Program-made: the position numbers and the translations under genes
Part shown: positions 1 through 8,098 of the stretch, piece after piece
Layout: every line of letters begins with the position of its first letter
Position numbering within the stretch: the stretch's first letter is position 1
From: Prevotella sp.
Lineage (GTDB): Bacteria; Bacteroidota; Bacteroidia; Bacteroidales; Bacteroidaceae
Direction of reading: 5' to 3'
NCBI GenBank assembly: GCA_022511045.1
Contig: JAFLSF010000002.1
Span: 17,930 to 73,719, forward strand
DNA: 55,790 nucleotides
Notes under the pieces: generated by a model
Told to the model about the DNA's origin: nothing
The model's database searches: none
Seen by the model: only the letters and a program-made list of their open reading frames with translations

Positions 1-99
1 GGACTATCCACACCCTTAACGCGGACTATCCACACCCTTAACGCGGACTATCCACGTCATGGGTGCGGACTATACACACTCCATCGCCCAACCGTTGGG
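1..99. repeat. 22-bp-period dyad array A
   Basis: GGACTATCCAC recurs at 1, 23 and 45, with GGACTATAC at 67, so the period is exactly 22 bp. In the 5+3+5 dyad register the cores are GCGGA-CTA-TCCAC at 21 and 43, GCGGA-CTA-TACAC at 65, and the perfect dyad CCCAA-CCG-TTGGG at 87. The last has a new sequence but keeps the register. The array probably continues left of the window. It is the reverse complement of the GGATAGTCC type seen in arrays B and D. No function is known to me. Confidence 0.8.
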
Positions 100-125
100 A
101 AGGCGGTCGAGGTTGAGCAACTAAT

Positions 126-1238
126 TTATGTATTCTCTACTTCCGAGCAAATCTTTTCCAGTTCTGATAAGGGGTGATTCATCTTGTCCGGGTCTAATTC
201 GTAATAGTGGCAGTTGGCCGCCATCGTCTGTTTTGGAAACTTAAAATTTGGACCAAGTGATTTGTAACGGATGCAAATAAAACGGTCATAAGCGTCGTTA
301 TACTTTCTATATTTACATAGAAAGCAATTCTTTATAGACAACCCTTTTTTCTTTATCAGATAAATAAGCCCCGATTCGTAAGAATTTAGAGTGTTATTAT
401 TGACATTTTCTCCCCATAATTCAACACCAAATTCTTTCAGATTCAGTTCATAGGCAGAATCGGGGTGAAGTTTCCTATGCAGGTCCTCACAATATACAAT
501 ATAATCATGCGCCTTGTATACACGCGCAGCACCATTCTTAAAAAGAACAAACCTTTCTATAGGTACATCATCTTTTTTTATGGATGGCAGTTCGGGATTA
601 AAATTATGTAATATACAATTCCCCCTTTCCTCTTCAACAAATCCTCTGCTGATAATGTCTTCTATATCATCTTCGGACCTAAGTTGTGTAGTTTCTATGA
701 TCTTATATCCTGATTTTAATTTTGACTCCTCTGATTTGTGACTTATGTAAATCTCAATGAAAATCAAGGGTCTTTCTGGTTCTTTTGAATAAGATAACAA
801 AAGGTCTGGACGAAATTCTCCAACTTTGCATTCTTCTTGGCAAGTGTCATATAGCGTTTTATCTTTCCAAATCTTGAGATCTCTGGAAATAGAAACACCT
901 ATTGTTTTACAAGAAGAATCATGATAGAATGGGCATGTGTCTTTCTGATTGCATGGAACATTTTTTGTAAAAGTTATTGGAAAGCTATCTGAGGACAGAA
1001 ATTTCTCTCGGATTTTGCGCTTTGCCAATTTATGAAGATACGATTCTCCGTTGCAGGCGGTATTAGCTTTATGAGAGAAATACCAAGCCTTTTTAGTGCC
1101 GAGATTAGCTACCATTTCTTGTCCACATTCCAGACAAAGTAACTTATGGTTATGTCTGGTTTCATTTGTTATTTCTTTAATGTGAACCAGCTGGTTGTTC
1201 TCGTTTATGCAATAGCTATACTTTACCTGCTTTTTCAT
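126..1238 (-). CDS. CoiA-like putative nuclease with zinc-ribbon ends
   Basis: The 370-residue protein resembles the CoiA-like family, whose founder is needed for competence and which carries a restriction-endonuclease-like fold. It has an N-terminal CxxC (C35, C38) followed by a WYFSH-type motif (H56) and C62. The central part has RPD (143-145) followed by IEIYISHK (E162, K168), which fits a PD-(D/E)xK nuclease core. Further Cys clusters lie near 96-110 and in the C-terminal CFLCKY region, suggesting a second metal-binding ribbon. The gene is clearly A+T-richer than its right-hand neighbours and stands alone between array A and the sugar-acid operon, which suggests recent acquisition. The family call is fairly safe; the substrate, and any role in DNA uptake, are unknown. 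Confidence 0.7.
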   Translation of the reverse strand: MKKQVKYSYCINENNQLVHIKEITNETRHNHKLLCLECGQEMVANLGTKKAWYFSHKANTACNGESYLHKLAKRKIREKFLSSDSFPITFTKNVPCNQKDTCPFYHDSSCKTIGVSISRDLKIWKDKTLYDTCQEECKVGEFRPDLLLSYSKEPERPLIFIEIYISHKSEESKLKSGYKIIETTQLRSEDDIEDIISRGFVEEERGNCILHNFNPELPSIKKDDVPIERFVLFKNGAARVYKAHDYIVYCEDLHRKLHPDSAYELNLKEFGVELWGENVNNNTLNSYESGLIYLIKKKGLSIKNCFLCKYRKYNDAYDRFICIRYKSLGPNFKFPKQTMAANCHYYELDPDKMNHPLSELEKICSEVENT

Positions 1239-1341
1239 CAGAATGAAAAATTAAAATATCTGAAGACTCTTATCTTATAAAACAAGGATAAGCATTTTTA
1301 TAATACGAGAATAATTATATATCAAATTATCGCTATATGGC

Positions 1342-1359
1342 AACAAAGTGCCGTTTTGT
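1342..1359. repeat. Solitary copy of the AACAAAG-type stem-loop
   Basis: AACAAAGTGCCGTTTTGT can form a stem with a 5-nt loop, using G-T pairs. Nearly the same 19-nt stem-loop occurs at 14829 (AACAAAGTGCCGCTTTGTT) and inverted at 29360, and a relative at 55650; each of those sits in or beside a 22-bp array. Here it stands alone just past the stop of the UxaA-like gene. No U-tract follows on either strand, so an intrinsic terminator is unlikely. It may be a remnant of an array. Confidence 0.5.
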
Positions 1360-1379
1360 GAGAAAGGGGATATGAGGAC

Positions 1380-2549
1380 TTAATTCGTGCAGCGAAAGAA
1401 CTTGTAAGTGAGGGCATACTCCCGATGGCCGAGAGCCTCGGAACGGGTGGGAGTGCCCGAGGCAGTCTGACGGATGCACTCAAGAATCTGGTCGCGGATG
1501 TCCTCAAAGTTAAGACCTTGTGTAACGATGGCTCCAGCATTGATGTCCATATCGTCCTGCATACGCTGATAGGTGTCGGGATTAGAACAGACCTTGACGA
1601 CGGGCGATATGGCGCTGCCTGCTACGGAGCCACGCCCTGTGGTGTAGAGCACCAAGTGACAGCCGCAGGCCGCCATCTCCATGATTTCGGCATTGTCGTT
1701 GATGTTGGGGAAGCCCCAGCGCGCCTCGCCATCGGGCACAACATCCATCATCCACAAGCCCTTATCGGTGGGGGGAAGCGCTGGGTAGGTGAGGCCTTGA
1801 ACGGGACGCGAGCCGCTTTTGCAGTACGAGCCGAGCGACTTCTCCTCAATGGTGGTCAGTCCGCCTGTGGCATTGCCAGCAGAAAAACTGTCGTGTCCCA
1901 TCTGCTTATAGTATTTGTCGGCCTTGACAATGCAGTTGTAGAGTTGTTCGCCCAATTCAGAATTGGCGGCACGCTGGCGCAACAGGTCTTCGCAGCCGAT
2001 AAGTTCGCCTGGTTCCTCGAAAATGCACGTAGCTTGATGGTCGACCAGCCAATCGAACGTAGCGCCTACGGAGGGGTTGGCAGTGATGCCGCTATAGCCG
2101 TCGCTGCCGCCACAGACGGTACCGATAACGAGGTCGCTCCACTGGATGTCTACTTGCGGAATATCGGCTATGTTGCGCAACATGGTACCTACTGCGCGGA
2201 TGCCTTGCTCAATAGCAGGCATGGTGCCGCCCTCCTCTTGAATGACAATAAGTTCTGCAGGCCGTCCGCTGTCTTGGATGTCGTGTAGCAGCCGTTCGCG
2301 CTGGAAATTCTCGCAGCCCAGCGATACCAACAGTACGGCACCTACGTTGGGATGGGTGCAGAGCCGTTGCATCATCAGTTCAGCATAGTTGTTGGGTGCG
2401 CAGCCGCTGAATCCGATAAGGTGTACCTCCTCTTGTTGGTAATGCTGGGCAATGCGTGAAGCCACATGATGGGCGCACTCCACGAGGTAGGTGACAACTA
2501 CCAAGTTGCGGATGCCTTTCCGCCCATCCTTGCGCAGATAGCCTTTCAT
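1380..2549 (-). CDS. UxaA-family dehydratase/hydrolase, large subunit
   Basis: The 389-residue protein matches the large (C-terminal) part of altronate/galactarate dehydratases. It begins with the family signature GYLRKDGRKGIRN and has the spaced Cys residues (FSGCAPNNY, SLGCE, GTVCGGSDG) seen in this iron-dependent family. Known members dehydrate sugar acids such as D-altronate, and some act on 3-deoxy-2-keto acids. It is the last gene of a five-gene leftward operon, 4 nt after the enolase-superfamily dehydratase. The small SAF-domain subunit that usually accompanies this protein is not encoded in the window. Family assignment is firm; the substrate is not determined. Confidence 0.85.
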   Translation of the reverse strand: MKGYLRKDGRKGIRNLVVVTYLVECAHHVASRIAQHYQQEEVHLIGFSGCAPNNYAELMMQRLCTHPNVGAVLLVSLGCENFQRERLLHDIQDSGRPAELIVIQEEGGTMPAIEQGIRAVGTMLRNIADIPQVDIQWSDLVIGTVCGGSDGYSGITANPSVGATFDWLVDHQATCIFEEPGELIGCEDLLRQRAANSELGEQLYNCIVKADKYYKQMGHDSFSAGNATGGLTTIEEKSLGSYCKSGSRPVQGLTYPALPPTDKGLWMMDVVPDGEARWGFPNINDNAEIMEMAACGCHLVLYTTGRGSVAGSAISPVVKVCSNPDTYQRMQDDMDINAGAIVTQGLNFEDIRDQILECIRQTASGTPTRSEALGHREYALTYKFFRCTN

Positions 2550-2553
2550 AGTC

Positions 2554-3672
2554 TTATAGTGTTAGTGTTTTGTATGATACGCAATTGTTTTTGATGAGGT
2601 CCCAGTCGAGCTCTACGCCGACACCGGGAGCCTTGGGGACGGTTATCATGCCCTCGCCGTCGATAGGTAACAGCCCTTTCATAGGGAACTGGAAATCCTC
2701 CTCGGGGACAAAATATTCGAACCATTTGCAGTTGCGGATGGCACAGGAGACATGCAGATTGACCACATCCATGTAATTCATCGTTGTAGTGTGAATCTCG
2801 CAGTTTAACCCAAAACTCTCGGCCAAATGGGCTATCTTCAGTGTGCCCGTAATACCGCATTTCCACGACACATCGGCGCGCACAATATCGGCGGCCTGCT
2901 GGTTGATAACTTGTGCCACACCCCAGTGACAGCCACGCGTTGTCTCAGTTGCGGCAATAGGAATGTCCAGCGCACGGCACAATTGTGAGTACTTGTACAA
3001 CTCGAAATCGCGGAATGGTTCCTCCAGCCAAATATAGCCGAGTCGCTCCAGTTGTCGGCCAACGCGGATAGCCTCGTCAAGCGTGTATTCTGCTACAGGG
3101 TCGCTCATCAGCCCGAAGTCGTCGCCAACCGCCTTTCTGAGTTTCTCGTGAATACGCATATCGGTTTCGATGGGGCCCGGTGGATGAACCTTATAACACT
3201 TGATGCCGCGCTCCTGATAGTAGAGTGCCTCATCAACATACTCCTGTTCCGAGGTATGGAACAGGCCGCTGGCATAAACGGGCAGCTGCTCGCGATAGGC
3301 TCCGATGTATTGGTAGAGCGGCAGCCCAGCAGCCTTAGCGCAAATGTCCCAAAGCGCTACGTCGATGGGGCCAGGCAGATAGACAGGGAAGAATGTCAAG
3401 TGGCGGTCAATGTTCCACATTTCGTGCCAAATCTGCTCGCGGTCGTAGGGCGAGCGACCCAGCACAACGGGAGCAATGTTGTCCATAATATACGCCTCGG
3501 TGACATTGCCAGAACGGGCAGCCAGCGCTGTGGCTATGCCCTCGAGCCCTGTGTCGGTGGTCAGTTTCAGCACCAAGACGTCCCAGTCCATAGCACTCTT
3601 GCCTTTGCGTTTGTCATCAAACAGGCACTTGTCACGACGTACCCACCATGTTTCAATCTTCTGTATGACCAT
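2554..3672 (-). CDS. Mandelate racemase/enolase-superfamily sugar-acid dehydratase
   Basis: The 372-residue protein has the two-domain enolase-superfamily layout. Metal ligands can be placed at D191 (LMSDP), E217 (WLEEP) and E243 (ATETT). The mandelate-racemase-type His-Asp dyad is H294 (CEIHT) and D267 (RADVSWKCGIT). The second catalytic motif is K161-V-H163 rather than the commoner KxK. Members of this subgroup abstract a proton alpha to a carboxylate and usually dehydrate aldonic or aldaric acids to 2-keto-3-deoxy acids. The gene lies 24 nt downstream of the ExuT-like transporter and 4 nt upstream of the UxaA-like gene, so it probably performs the first committed step of the pathway. The KxH motif leaves the substrate open. 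Confidence 0.85.
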   Translation of the reverse strand: MVIQKIETWWVRRDKCLFDDKRKGKSAMDWDVLVLKLTTDTGLEGIATALAARSGNVTEAYIMDNIAPVVLGRSPYDREQIWHEMWNIDRHLTFFPVYLPGPIDVALWDICAKAAGLPLYQYIGAYREQLPVYASGLFHTSEQEYVDEALYYQERGIKCYKVHPPGPIETDMRIHEKLRKAVGDDFGLMSDPVAEYTLDEAIRVGRQLERLGYIWLEEPFRDFELYKYSQLCRALDIPIAATETTRGCHWGVAQVINQQAADIVRADVSWKCGITGTLKIAHLAESFGLNCEIHTTTMNYMDVVNLHVSCAIRNCKWFEYFVPEEDFQFPMKGLLPIDGEGMITVPKAPGVGVELDWDLIKNNCVSYKTLTL

Positions 3673-3696
3673 AATTGATATTGCTGATTTGTTAGT

Positions 3697-4989
3697 TTAC
3701 GATTTAAAGGTTATCTGCTGAATGGGCACAAAAAGCCGTAGCGTGAGCCACGCAAGGAGATACATCGTGCTGGCTATCATGAAAATCATAGCGTAACTGC
3801 CTGTCCACTCTAAGATGAGTCCTACGAACGACGAAGCTAATGCACCGCCTACGGCACCACCCACACTGCTAATACCCGTCATAGAGCCTACAACTTGTTT
3901 AGGGTAGACGTCGGAAACAATAGTAAAAATGTTCGAGGCCCATGCCTGATGTGTGCTGGTGGCAAGTCCGATGATGAACACTACCACCCACATGTTTTCA
4001 ATGTAAGGAACGGCGTTTAGCGGCAGCACCAACAAGGCAAATAGCAAAATGGTAGTTTTGCGGGCGAAATTGACAGAGCGTCCCATGCGGATAAACTGCG
4101 ATGATACATGACCACCGTAAATACCTCCAATGCTCGACATCAAGTAAATGATGATGAGCGGTAGTACGGTTGCTTTCAAGTCGACACCCTGCGTCTTGTT
4201 GAGGAAGTCGGGAGTCCAAAATAGGAAGAACCACCATACCCAGTCCGTCACGAAGCGTGAAAAGAGGATAGCATACGTTTGGCGGTGCTGGAACAACTCG
4301 CGCCAACTGACGGTATGCCCACTCTGCTCAACGTCCTCACTCTTTTCGTCGTTCTCGTCTGAGCGAATATAGGCCAACTCTGCGGCATTTACGCTTGGAT
4401 GCTTGTCGGGAGCTTTGTACAGCATCCACCATATAACTACCCAGATGAAACCCAACAATCCCGTAACGATAAACGCCCAGCGCCAGCCCCACTGTAGCGT
4501 GATGGCTGTGACGATAATTGGCGCAACAACGGCTCCAATGGTGGTGCCAGAGTTGAAAACACCTGTGGCAAAGGCTCTGTCGCGTTTGGGGAACCATTCG
4601 GCAATGACTTTAACGGCTGCAGGAAAGTTGCCAGCCTCGCCTAGTCCTAAAACGGCGCGAGCGGCTCCGAAGCCTACTACGGAACGTGCAGCAGCATGCA
4701 GCACGGCACCAAGGCTCCATACAATGATGGCTATCGAATAACCTAATTTGCTGCCTAAGCGGTCGAGCATCCTTCCGCACATAATCATACCTATACCGTA
4801 GGCTATCTGAAAGGCGGTGACGATGTAGCCGTAGTCGGCCTCCGTCCATCCGAGGTCTTCTTGGATATATGGCTTCAGCAGTCCGATAACTTGACGGTCG
4901 ATGTAATTCACGGTTGTGGCAAAGAAAATGAGCGTCACCACGACCCATCGAACGTTTGTCTTTTTTGTAGTTCTTATGTCTTCCATCAT
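3697..4989 (-). CDS. MFS hexuronate/sugar-acid transporter (ExuT type)
   Basis: The 430-residue polytopic membrane protein belongs to the anion:cation symporter branch of the major facilitator superfamily. It has NYIDRQVIGLLKP after the first membrane segment, the loop motif GRMLDRLGSKLG, and the segment LGLGEAGNFPAAVKVIAEWF that is very typical of ExuT/GudP-type carriers. These import hexuronates, galactonate or glucarate with protons. It sits between the SDR gene (8-nt gap) and the enolase-superfamily gene, so it likely brings the operon's substrate across the inner membrane. The exact substrate cannot be read from the sequence. Confidence 0.88.
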   Translation of the reverse strand: MMEDIRTTKKTNVRWVVVTLIFFATTVNYIDRQVIGLLKPYIQEDLGWTEADYGYIVTAFQIAYGIGMIMCGRMLDRLGSKLGYSIAIIVWSLGAVLHAAARSVVGFGAARAVLGLGEAGNFPAAVKVIAEWFPKRDRAFATGVFNSGTTIGAVVAPIIVTAITLQWGWRWAFIVTGLLGFIWVVIWWMLYKAPDKHPSVNAAELAYIRSDENDEKSEDVEQSGHTVSWRELFQHRQTYAILFSRFVTDWVWWFFLFWTPDFLNKTQGVDLKATVLPLIIIYLMSSIGGIYGGHVSSQFIRMGRSVNFARKTTILLFALLVLPLNAVPYIENMWVVVFIIGLATSTHQAWASNIFTIVSDVYPKQVVGSMTGISSVGGAVGGALASSFVGLILEWTGSYAMIFMIASTMYLLAWLTLRLFVPIQQITFKS

Positions 4990-4997
4990 TTCATAGT

Positions 4998-5741
4998 TTA
5001 AAACGCCTCAGAAGCTCCTGCATCAACGGGCAGGAACACACCATTTACATAACTGCCTGCTGGCGACGAGAGGTAGAGTGCGGCATAGCCTATGTCTTCG
5101 GGCTGACCAAAGGTCTTCATTGGAATACGGCGCAGAATGTTGGCCTTGCGCTGTGGGTCATTGTCTGTGGCTTTATGGAACATAGGTGTGTCTATCCAGC
5201 CCGGCGCAATAGTATTGACGCGGATACCTTTGGCAGAGAGTTCTGCTACAAGGCTACGCTGCAAACCGAGAATGGCCGATTTGGCGGTAGTGTAGCCCAC
5301 AACCTGCTCCATACCCATAATGGCAGTCATTGAACTAATGAGAATAATACTGCCCTTTCCTTGTTTGACCATCAGTTTGGCGAATTCGCGGCTTAAGGCA
5401 AATACACTCAGTACATGGACGTTCAACACGCTGAGGAACTCCTCGTCGCTCACGTCAAGCGCCCATTTCTTCAAGTGGATTCCTGCACAATTGACGAGAA
5501 TATCTACCGTACCAATCTCTTTGACCAACTGGGGAATTTCGTCAAGTTTTGTTACGTCGAAGGCTTTATATGTGCAACGTTCGCCCAATTGCTGACTGGC
5601 TTCGCGTAATTTTTCCTCGTTGCGGCCTACAATAATTACTTCGGCGCCAGCTTCTACAAACACTTTGGCTATGCCTAAGCCAAGTCCACTGCCACCACCT
5701 GTTACTACGGCTCGCTGGCCGTCTATTCTAAATGCGTTCAT
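4998..5741 (-). CDS. SDR-family dehydrogenase
   Basis: The 247-residue protein is a classical short-chain dehydrogenase/reductase. The nucleotide-binding TGGGSGLG is at 14-21, NCAG at 84-87, and the catalytic S137, Y150 and K154 appear in ISSMTA and YTTAK. The C-terminal GSYVNGVFLPVDAGAS is the usual family ending. Relatives include gluconate 5-dehydrogenase, glucose dehydrogenase and 2-keto-3-deoxy-L-fuconate/rhamnonate dehydrogenases. In this operon an oxidation of a keto-deoxy sugar acid, or a reduction before dehydration, would both fit. Substrate and cofactor preference are not determined. Confidence 0.85.
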   Translation of the reverse strand: MNAFRIDGQRAVVTGGGSGLGLGIAKVFVEAGAEVIIVGRNEEKLREASQQLGERCTYKAFDVTKLDEIPQLVKEIGTVDILVNCAGIHLKKWALDVSDEEFLSVLNVHVLSVFALSREFAKLMVKQGKGSIILISSMTAIMGMEQVVGYTTAKSAILGLQRSLVAELSAKGIRVNTIAPGWIDTPMFHKATDNDPQRKANILRRIPMKTFGQPEDIGYAALYLSSPAGSYVNGVFLPVDAGASEAF

Positions 5742-5783
5742 ATTGTGTGATTTACTGATTTAAGATTAACGTTCTTGGAGGAA

Positions 5784-6479
5784 TTACATAATGCCAAACT
5801 TCGCAAAAGCCTCAACAGTACTCATACCTTGTTCCAAAGCCTGCTTAACCTGTTTCTCACCGCGAGCCTTCTCAATAGCTCCTGCAAAGGCTTCTTCTTC
5901 AGCCTCTTTCGGCACAATGATAACGCCGTCGAGGTCGCCGAAGACAATATCACCAGAACGAACGGGAATACCACCAAACTCAATGGGAACTCGATAGTCT
6001 ATCACCTTGCCGCGTGGCCCTTGGTCTTGAGCATAAGTACCCTGTGAGAATGTTGGGAAATTCAGTCTGAGTATTTCATTCGTATCACGAGAGAAGCCGT
6101 CTACCACAGCGCCTGCGGCACCAATAGCAATAGCGCGGGTGCTCATCAGTCCGCCCCATAGCGCATAGCGGGGAGACGAACCGCTACAGATGTATACCTC
6201 GCCTGGTTTCAATTGGTCCAGTGCTTCAAACATAATGCCGAAAGGCTTGCGCATTACTTCCAAGTGTGTTTGCTCCTGTCGCTCAGCAAATACGTCGGCT
6301 TCCAGGACAGGCATAGCGCGTCCAATAACCACCATATCGCTTCGTAGCGGTTTGATGTGTGGCGGTAAGAACTGATGCAGGTAACCCATCTTGTCCAATA
6401 CGTCACCTACCAAAGCGGTAAATAGTTCAGTACGAGCTATTGAGAACAATTCCTCGTCGTTTTTCCATAGATTTGTCAT
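5784..6479 (-). CDS. RraA-family aldolase/decarboxylase-like protein
   Basis: The 231-residue protein has the RraA-like fold signature: an early DVLDKMG, then GGLMSTRAIAIGAAG, VVDGFSRD and the C-terminal GDIVFGDLDGVIIVP. In class II pyruvate aldolases of this family (4-hydroxy-4-methyl-2-oxoglutarate aldolase and relatives) the R and D of the GxxRD element contribute to substrate and metal binding, and both appear here. It is the first gene of the sugar-acid operon, starting 66 nt after the trmD stop. Aldol cleavage of a keto acid to pyruvate is the natural guess. Only a weak promoter candidate (TAACTTTA, no good upstream box) is visible in the gap, so read-through from trmD is possible. Confidence 0.8.
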   Translation of the reverse strand: MTNLWKNDEELFSIARTELFTALVGDVLDKMGYLHQFLPPHIKPLRSDMVVIGRAMPVLEADVFAERQEQTHLEVMRKPFGIMFEALDQLKPGEVYICSGSSPRYALWGGLMSTRAIAIGAAGAVVDGFSRDTNEILRLNFPTFSQGTYAQDQGPRGKVIDYRVPIEFGGIPVRSGDIVFGDLDGVIIVPKEAEEEAFAGAIEKARGEKQVKQALEQGMSTVEAFAKFGIM

Positions 6480-6545
6480 AATGTTTATTTTTTAGTTAGT
6501 AATTCTTTAGGTTTTTGTAAAGTTATGGTTTGGTTGTAGTAACGG

Positions 6546-7223
6546 TCATTCTTTCAACAAGTCGGGGCGTAACCGTCGAGTACGCTCCATTGCCTGTTCC
6601 AACTCCCAGTTACGTATTTTGGCCTCGTTGCCCGAGAGTAGTATTTCTGGCACTTTCCACCCTTTGTAGTCAGCAGGACGTGTGTAGATGGGTGCTGCCA
6701 ACAAATCGTCTTGAAAGCAGTCGGAAAGGGCACTCTGTTCGTCACCGATGACACCGGGCACCACACGCACAATAGCATCGGCAATCATAGCGGCGACCAG
6801 TTCGCCACCTGTCAGCACAAAATCGCCGATAGATATTTCTTTGGTAATCAAGTGGTCGCGCACGCGTTGGTCTATCCCTTTATAGTGACCAGCCAAGATT
6901 ATAAGATTTCCTTTCAGCGATAACTCGTTGGCCAAATGTTGGTCGAAGCGCTCGCCGTCTGGAGAAGTAAAGATAACTTCGTCGTAGTCGCGCTCTTCTT
7001 TCAATGCCGTAATACAACGGTCTATCGGCTCACATTGCATCACCATACCCGCACTGCCACCGTAGGGATAATCATCGACACGCCGCCATTTGTCCAGCGT
7101 GTAGTCACGCAGGTTGTGCAGGCGTATCTCGGCCAGCCCTTTCTTTTCAGCGCGAGCCAATATGCTCTCATGGACAAAGCCTTCCAGCATCTCAGGCAGT
7201 ACGGTGATAATATCTATCCTCAT
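6546..7223 (-). CDS. trmD: tRNA (guanine-37-N1)-methyltransferase
   Basis: The 225-residue protein carries the TrmD hallmarks: start [12 protein letters not shown], the segment [14 protein letters not shown], and the SPOUT knot region with [12 protein letters not shown] and [11 protein letters not shown]. It uses S-adenosylmethionine to methylate G37 next to the anticodon, which prevents +1 frameshifting. The length is close to the family norm. It lies 26 nt downstream of the patatin gene and just upstream of the sugar-acid operon. It is not embedded in the rpsP-rimM-trmD-rplS order familiar from other phyla. Confidence 0.97.
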   Translation of the reverse strand: MRIDIITVLPEMLEGFVHESILARAEKKGLAEIRLHNLRDYTLDKWRRVDDYPYGGSAGMVMQCEPIDRCITALKEERDYDEVIFTSPDGERFDQHLANELSLKGNLIILAGHYKGIDQRVRDHLITKEISIGDFVLTGGELVAAMIADAIVRVVPGVIGDEQSALSDCFQDDLLAAPIYTRPADYKGWKVPEILLSGNEAKIRNWELEQAMERTRRLRPDLLKE

Positions 7224-7249
7224 GGTAACGCAATTAGTAGATAAAACGG

Positions 7250-8098
7250 TTAAGCGGCGTAGAATGTCCTAATTTTGTCCAGATAGCGCTCGCCTGTTTC
7301 TCGCCCCATATTGTAAACTAAACGCATTTGGTCAGCATTGTGGGAAACGTGGCCTATGGGTATTGGCTCATTGGGACGAATGACGAGACAACGTCCCTTT
7401 CGCTCAGCCTCCGCAATATACGCTAACTGCTTGTTATACATTAGGTGTCGCTCATCAAGGGCACGTATCATGTTAGGATATTTCCGAAGCGCAATACGCA
7501 TAAGCAGCATCAATCGGTTATGTTTCTTCTGATAGCCTAAAGGCTGGGTCAGTATAACCACATTGCGGTCGTAACCATTATGCTCGAAATACTCCAAAGG
7601 TATAGAGTCACTGACGCCACCATCCAGCAACTTATAGTTGCGGATAGTGACGACTTTAGAGACTAACGGCATACTGGCTGAGGCACGAATCCACTCATAA
7701 GCCTCATAGTTGCACGTTGGTAGTTGTTGATAAACGGGTTTACCCGTCTCAACGTCCGTACAGACAACAATGAACTCCATAGGATTTTGCTCGAAGGCCT
7801 CCTCATCGAAAATGTCATATTGTTTTGGCACAACGTGATAGTCAAAGTGGGCATTGAAATAATCGCCGCTGGTCAGTAGTGACTTGACACCACTAAACCG
7901 GCTATCACGGGCAAAACGAATATTGTAGCGGATAGCACGACCTGGCTGGCGCGACTTGTAGTTACAACCAAAGGCTGCTCCCGCAGATACACCGATGAGT
8001 GCATCAGGCCAGATATTATGTTCCATCATAATATCAGTAATGCCTGCTGTCCACAGACCACGCATGGCTCCGCCTTCAAGCACTAATCCTTTTTTCAT
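7250..8098 (-). CDS. Patatin-like phospholipase
   Basis: The 282-residue protein has the patatin catalytic pattern: oxyanion loop GGAMRG at 9-14, nucleophile elbow GVSAG at 36-40 (S38) and the catalytic Asp in DGG at 159-161. It lacks a signal peptide, so a cytoplasmic or inner-face lipid acyl hydrolase of the YjjU/RssA-like branch is likely. Its start codon overlaps the carB stop by 4 nt (8095-8098), so it is almost certainly translated from the carB message. Its substrate is unknown. Confidence 0.88.
   Translation of the reverse strand: MKKGLVLEGGAMRGLWTAGITDIMMEHNIWPDALIGVSAGAAFGCNYKSRQPGRAIRYNIRFARDSRFSGVKSLLTSGDYFNAHFDYHVVPKQYDIFDEEAFEQNPMEFIVVCTDVETGKPVYQQLPTCNYEAYEWIRASASMPLVSKVVTIRNYKLLDGGVSDSIPLEYFEHNGYDRNVVILTQPLGYQKKHNRLMLLMRIALRKYPNMIRALDERHLMYNKQLAYIAEAERKGRCLVIRPNEPIPIGHVSHNADQMRLVYNMGRETGERYLDKIRTFYAA

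Noticed and set aside
1425-2288. 287-residue plus-strand ORF
   Set aside because: It is a mirror of the UxaA-like gene; the minus-strand frame carries the recognised family motifs.
6480-6545. Promoter for the sugar-acid operon
   Set aside because: TAACTTTA read leftward differs from the consensus at the last base and no TTTG lies 19-20 nt upstream.
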